Source of the DNA: Sphagnum compactum
Lineage: Eukaryota > Bryophyta > Sphagnopsida > Sphagnales
Length of the DNA stretch: 64,000 nucleotides
Assembly (NCBI GenBank): GCA_965153455.1
Contig: OZ234495.1
Location: 2,542,001 to 2,606,000, forward strand
Direction: 5' to 3'
In this document: positions 59,697 through 64,000 of the stretch, piece by piece
Layout: each line of letters opens with the position of its first letter
Numbering within the stretch: the stretch's first letter is position 1
Notes under the pieces: model-generated
Seen by the model: only the letters and a program-made list of their open reading frames with translations
What the model was told of the DNA's origin: nothing
The model's database searches: none
Translations under genes and position numbers: made by a program

Positions 59697-62599
59697 CTAC
59701 AGATAGTCATCAAATCCCATGTCACGAAGAGCAGCAGCTCCAACATCATAACAGATGTGATGAGCAAGCTTCGCCTTCCGGATCAAATCTGGCAACTTCT
59801 TCTCAATCATAACCGGCCTGTACATGAGATATGCACATGACCATAACATAAGTTAGAAAGAACCAGCTTCTTCTTCTTCTTCTTCTTTGAACAAAATATA
59901 CTCACTCGGGTCTTGAGTACTTTAAAGGATCAGTAAAAAAATGGAAACCCAATACCATCATAGGCTAGTACCTTGGCAGCTTCGACACTAAATTATATTA
60001 TTTGTAGCAATCTTGAAGTTTTCAAAAAAATAAAACATTTCAAAGAACAAAATTTTCGACATGGAATCTTCAAAAGGAATTGAATCTTCGACAAACATGT
60101 GTTGAAGCTGCCCCCTTGTATTACAGTAATGAAAAAAAAACTCAAGAGAGAGAGAGAGAGAGAGAGAGAGATAAACTGATCACTTGCCGATTTTCGGGGT
60201 TTCTCACAGCTAAATTCCGCAGCATTTGGCAACCTTGGCGTTGCAAGTGAGCGGCAGATGGGTATTTGTCCATGATCAATGCTGCCATGTCCACTGCCCC
60301 GGCCTCCACAGCCTTCCTTGCATTGGCAGGAGACCTTAGTGTCAAGGAAGCCACTGTTACAAATGCCTGCAACCGGCATATCCACCAACCCATTTCCTTA
60401 TGATGTAAGTAAAAGTAAATTTTTGTCTCCTTGCAGCCATGTCACAAGCAAGAATGTGACATGTTTGTTGCATTTTCAGTTTGGTCACAATTGACAGTCA
60501 CCCTTCATCTCTAAGTTGTAATTTCCAAATTTTTGTAGGGATGTACTAGGAGGGTCAGTGCTTCCACAACACAATTTACCTCTTGTAGAATTGCTCGATC
60601 ATCAGGAAACTTGGTCATCATGGTGATAATTTGTTTCAATACCCCTCTTCCCACTATCGCCTCCTTGTTTGTATCACTTTTAGCTAGCTGCACCAGATGT
60701 AGTTGCAAGTGATGCGGTGCAGTGATCATGAGAACAATGTATAATAAGGTATGTGGGCATAATAAGGCAGGAGCAAAAGCTTTAGCTGTAAGCTAAGACA
60801 AGATAAGGTGGGGATTTGGTAGAACTTCTATTGCATGCCACTATATATATACACCAGGTTGAGGATTCAGGAGATTAATCTTCATTTCCAAGAATGCACC
60901 TCAGCTTGATTGATCCTACTGACTGGAAAAAAAAAAATGAGACATTCTTCACCTGGCGAAGGAGAGCACACACACTTTTTGCCATTGCTCTATTGCCATG
61001 AAGGATGGCATGCTCAAAGAATTGAACCATTATGTCCAATCCCCCTTGAGCTGAGAACTCCTTGCATATTTCATCCTGCAAATACATCCCAGAACATTAT
61101 ACCTGTTTTTTCACAAAACCTATGTGTACGTACACACATTTTGGTTGACGCAGTGAGGAACTTAGTGTTGTTGATCAATGTGACAATCTTCCAACCTTCT
61201 TTAATTACACAATCACATGCATTCTTGGAATCAAATATTCATATAAGTCCTAATCATGAATTCTTGGTTGTGATGTATACAGGGTTAATATGATATATAC
61301 ATTGACAGCAAGGCATTTTAAGGTGGTGCAAAGGATATGAAGAAGTGGTGATGACTTGGGCTGTTGTAGGAATGCAGCTAAAATAGAGTCCATTGCACCA
61401 CCCTTCACAATCCTTATAGCATTTCTGAAGACCTTCTTCCATTAACCCCCCAAAATTAGATCACAACACAAATTAGACTGGATAGGACTACCTCATAATC
61501 CAATTTCTTTGGCACTTTATTGAGTGAAAAACAAAGCAATTGGGATAGATCTTGCAGTTCAAGTACATAGCAACAAAAGAAGGGGTGATCAAGGGAAAAA
61601 AATTTATATTCCCCACCTTTGAAGTTGCAGGACGCTGATCATCATCGGTAACCAAGGATCTAATGGCATCACATGCAACATGTAAGATCTCATCATCTTT
61701 CGCATATTTTGTCAACAAATGGATGAGTAGTTCATCAACTCCCATATCCATAAACATTTCCTTAATCTGCTCATTTCTTGTGGCAGCTGCAGCCACTGCA
61801 GCGGCTCCACATGCTGTCACTTTCCCCTGTACATCAAACCAATATTATATTGTACTCATTCTTTTGACAAAAATCAAGCCTTGCATTTGTCTCAAGAGAC
61901 AAAAAAGTGTCTATGAAATCAAATATGTTCTTCATATAGATGTGTACACAATAATAACATGAATCTCATCTACATTATGGAAGTTGTACGCTTTTTGAAA
62001 CTAGACAACACAATTTAAGCTCATATGGAGTAGAGTTAACTATTGGTCAACAATAAAACAATTTACCCCATCCTCCAAAGCCAGTGCTTGTACAACCATC
62101 TGCGGTCCATCCGAATTTTTAAACCTTCCCCTATTTTGATCATCTGGACAAAATTCATAAATCAATTTATATTAACATGTATCCTTAAAATGGTCAAGTT
62201 GATTATACAACATCATATTATGTATTGTTGAGATCGACAAGCTGGTAATTCTCTAAATCACAATGCTCTAGGTCATTTGTTACTTAACCTTGCTCGTGGA
62301 TTCAATCTCCCAAACAACAAACAACTTGCATCTTTGCACTGAGTGGAGAATTACCAACTATTTCTAATCTTATGCATACCTACCAGTAAGAAGGGCAACA
62401 AGAGTTTCTAAGGCAGCAATGGATGCCGAGGTCCCTTTATTCCTAATTGCTTTATAAGCAGAAATAGTGGCTTCCACTCCCCCATTCTTCCCAGCAATCA
62501 CAACATTTTGGGGTTCCCCGGTAGCACATCTCACTCGCAGTGTATTTAGTGTAGTTATGATATCACCAACATTATCTACACTCCCATTTGGTTGTCTCC
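59697..62599 (-). CDS. ARMC6: ARMC6-like armadillo-repeat protein, 5' exons not found
   Basis: Armadillo-repeat scaffold of poorly known role. Exons on the minus strand are 62380-62599, 62067-62130, 61617-61826, 61301-61432, 60953-61075, 60580-60687, 60188-60366 and 59697-59817. Phases agree and give 385 residues to the stop. Helical repeat segments include TACGAAAVAAAATRNEQIKE, LLIHLLTKYAKDDEILHVAC, RIVKGGAMDSILAAFLQQ, CKEFSAQGGLDIMVQFFEH, TVASLTLRSPANARKAVEAG and HLQRQGCQMLRNLAVRNPEN, and the end is ALRDMGFDDYL. The last intron begins with GC (ATCG|GCAAGT). Roughly 70-80 N-terminal residues expected for the family were not found before 64000; they may lie outside the window or in a short exon I missed. 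Confidence 0.87.
60145..60171 (+). repeat. AG microsatellite in the last ARMC6 intron
   Basis: About 13 AG units beginning 16 bases downstream, in gene sense, of the GC splice donor of the penultimate exon. On the coding strand this is a CT-rich tract. Confidence 0.85.
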
Positions 62600-64000
62600 C
62601 TACACATCATTGAAACCATGTTGAATGTTCATCAACTGCACAAATTATGTTTTTTCCCACCTAATCGCAGAATTGCTCATGCTCTTTGGTTTCAAAATTA
62701 GTTCAACTTGTAGTGTTACATTACACAAGAGAACGCGCTCAAGAACGAATCTCTCTATGAAGTACAACCTTTGTATGACTCTGGGCTTATTAAGTTTTGT
62801 TGATCTACAGCAATTTGGAGTGCTTTCACAATTTCAATTATAGGATGGCTAACCACTTGACTTCCATTAATCATATTTCCTGTGAAAAATACATCCAAAA
62901 ATTAGCAAGAGTTTCAAGAAACCACTCAATTGTCAATTATGGTCATTTAGACTAGGGAAGAGCCAAAATTGATTGCATGATACTCTTGACATAGGCAATG
63001 TGCCCACTAGATAGAAATTCCTCACACCACCAACATGCAAATCTTAGGCTACATTTTGTGTTATGTGTTGTAAACTATAAAATACGATTTATCTATGAAC
63101 CAATTCTTGCACTGAGGATGCAATGGCCACTTTTAAAAATTTGATGGTTTTTTTTGTCCTCCCTACCTTGGAGGATGTTGTTGCCACAATTTTAAGTGTT
63201 CATAACAATCTTAATGAATAAAGTTTCAACATATGTAACCTGCAGCATGAGTCTTGATATTCATGTCAAAGCCTTTGTTAGGTTTTTCAAGAGGTTGGTG
63301 AGTCAACATCTCAACTTTTTATTCTTTATTCTTGGTCTTCCCCTCCTTTATATCAACGGGCAACCAAATTTATTCTTGTTTTGTGAATTCTTTTGTTAGG
63401 TTTGAACTTGAAAGTATCCAAGGCTTCTCTATTGAATTTTACATGACCTACAAAACAAATATTTGACTAAGTTTTGTACATTGTCAATGAAGTCGTTTGT
63501 TACACAAGGGAATATGAACACCCTTTTATATTTTCACAAATTTGGAATGAGGGCAATTACTTGAGAAAAGTAAGAAATGTGATGAAACTACACTATACAA
63601 TAATCTCTTTGTTTTTGAATTTGCAGAAGGGTTGTCAAGTGAAACAAACTTGAAATGTAATGCACATGAAAATTGGAGGACATTATTGAGGAGACATTGA
63701 AGTTTGTGATGCCCATGAAACATGGAACAACTATTTGTTAGGTAGAAAATCTCGATTTCATAAGTTCTCCAAATTTAGCCTTGTTTCATGTGATAAATGG
63801 TAAATCACAAAACTTAAAACAAAACTACACTTGCATCAAGTAACATCATGCCATTTATTTGGCAAATGGAGCAAAGAAGAAACAAACAAGGTTTAGTCAT
63901 CACAAGCCCAAGGGATTTCCAAACAATCCTTGCAATCTTTTCAAGGAAAAAATTGAACTGAAAATTCACTAATTCCCACACCATCCAAACTTAGTTAGCA
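62600..64000. other. Upstream part of ARMC6 locus or spacer
   Basis: Either a long 5' intron of ARMC6 or intergenic DNA. I searched the minus strand for an acidic ARMC6-type N-terminal exon and saw none. AT-rich, no repeats of note. Confidence 0.45.

Overview
The window is nuclear DNA from a land plant, or at least a streptophyte. The genes have many short introns, plastid-type leader peptides and plant-only families: a SULTR4-type sulfate transporter, a Neprosin-domain protein and 4-hydroxyphenylpyruvate dioxygenase (HPPD). Telomere-type TTTAGGG units are present. Very AT-rich spacers, a decayed Copia element, a restriction-endonuclease-type non-LTR fragment and many short tandem repeats separate the genes. 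A non-flowering lineage is possible but cannot be settled from this sequence. No rRNA, tRNA or CRISPR array was seen.

Nine protein genes were rebuilt exon by exon, mainly from family similarity with splice sites and codon phase checked by hand. In order they are: HPPD (+, 4206-6033); a SULTR4-like sulfate transporter with 17 exons (-, 7196-12870); phosphoribosylanthranilate isomerase (-, 22747-23903), head to head with an unrecognised probable thylakoid-lumen protein (+, 24182-25622); a plastid-targeted CxxxCGxCC (YkgJ-type) metal-cluster protein (-, 26474-28293); the type B histone acetyltransferase HAT1/HAG2 (+, 34977-39542); a Neprosin/DUF239 secreted protein (-, 41233-47775); ER membrane complex subunit EMC10 (-, 54122-57876); and an ARMC6-like armadillo protein whose 5' exons were not found (-, 59697-62599).

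Layout: 1-4.2 kb holds repeats leading into the HPPD promoter. HPPD and the transporter lie tail to tail at 4.2-12.9 kb. AT-rich DNA and an internally deleted Copia element fill 13-21 kb. A broken EMC10 copy sits at 21.4-22.3 kb, followed by three compact plastid-related genes to 28.3 kb. A repeat-rich gap spans 28.3-34.6 kb, with a GC-rich insert between 108-bp direct repeats and the non-LTR fragment. HAT1 and Neprosin lie tail to tail at 35-47.8 kb, with a 31-bp-TIR MITE in a Neprosin intron. A 6-kb gene-poor gap follows, then EMC10 and ARMC6.

The genes do not form a pathway cluster. Several serve plastid-linked metabolism (tocopherol/plastoquinone precursor, tryptophan, lumen, metal cluster), which may be chance. 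The most distinctive observations are three GC-AG introns, a duplicated splice-donor region in HAT1 intron 1, a dispersed roughly 300-bp repeat found in or beside introns, and short tandem arrays close to several gene starts.
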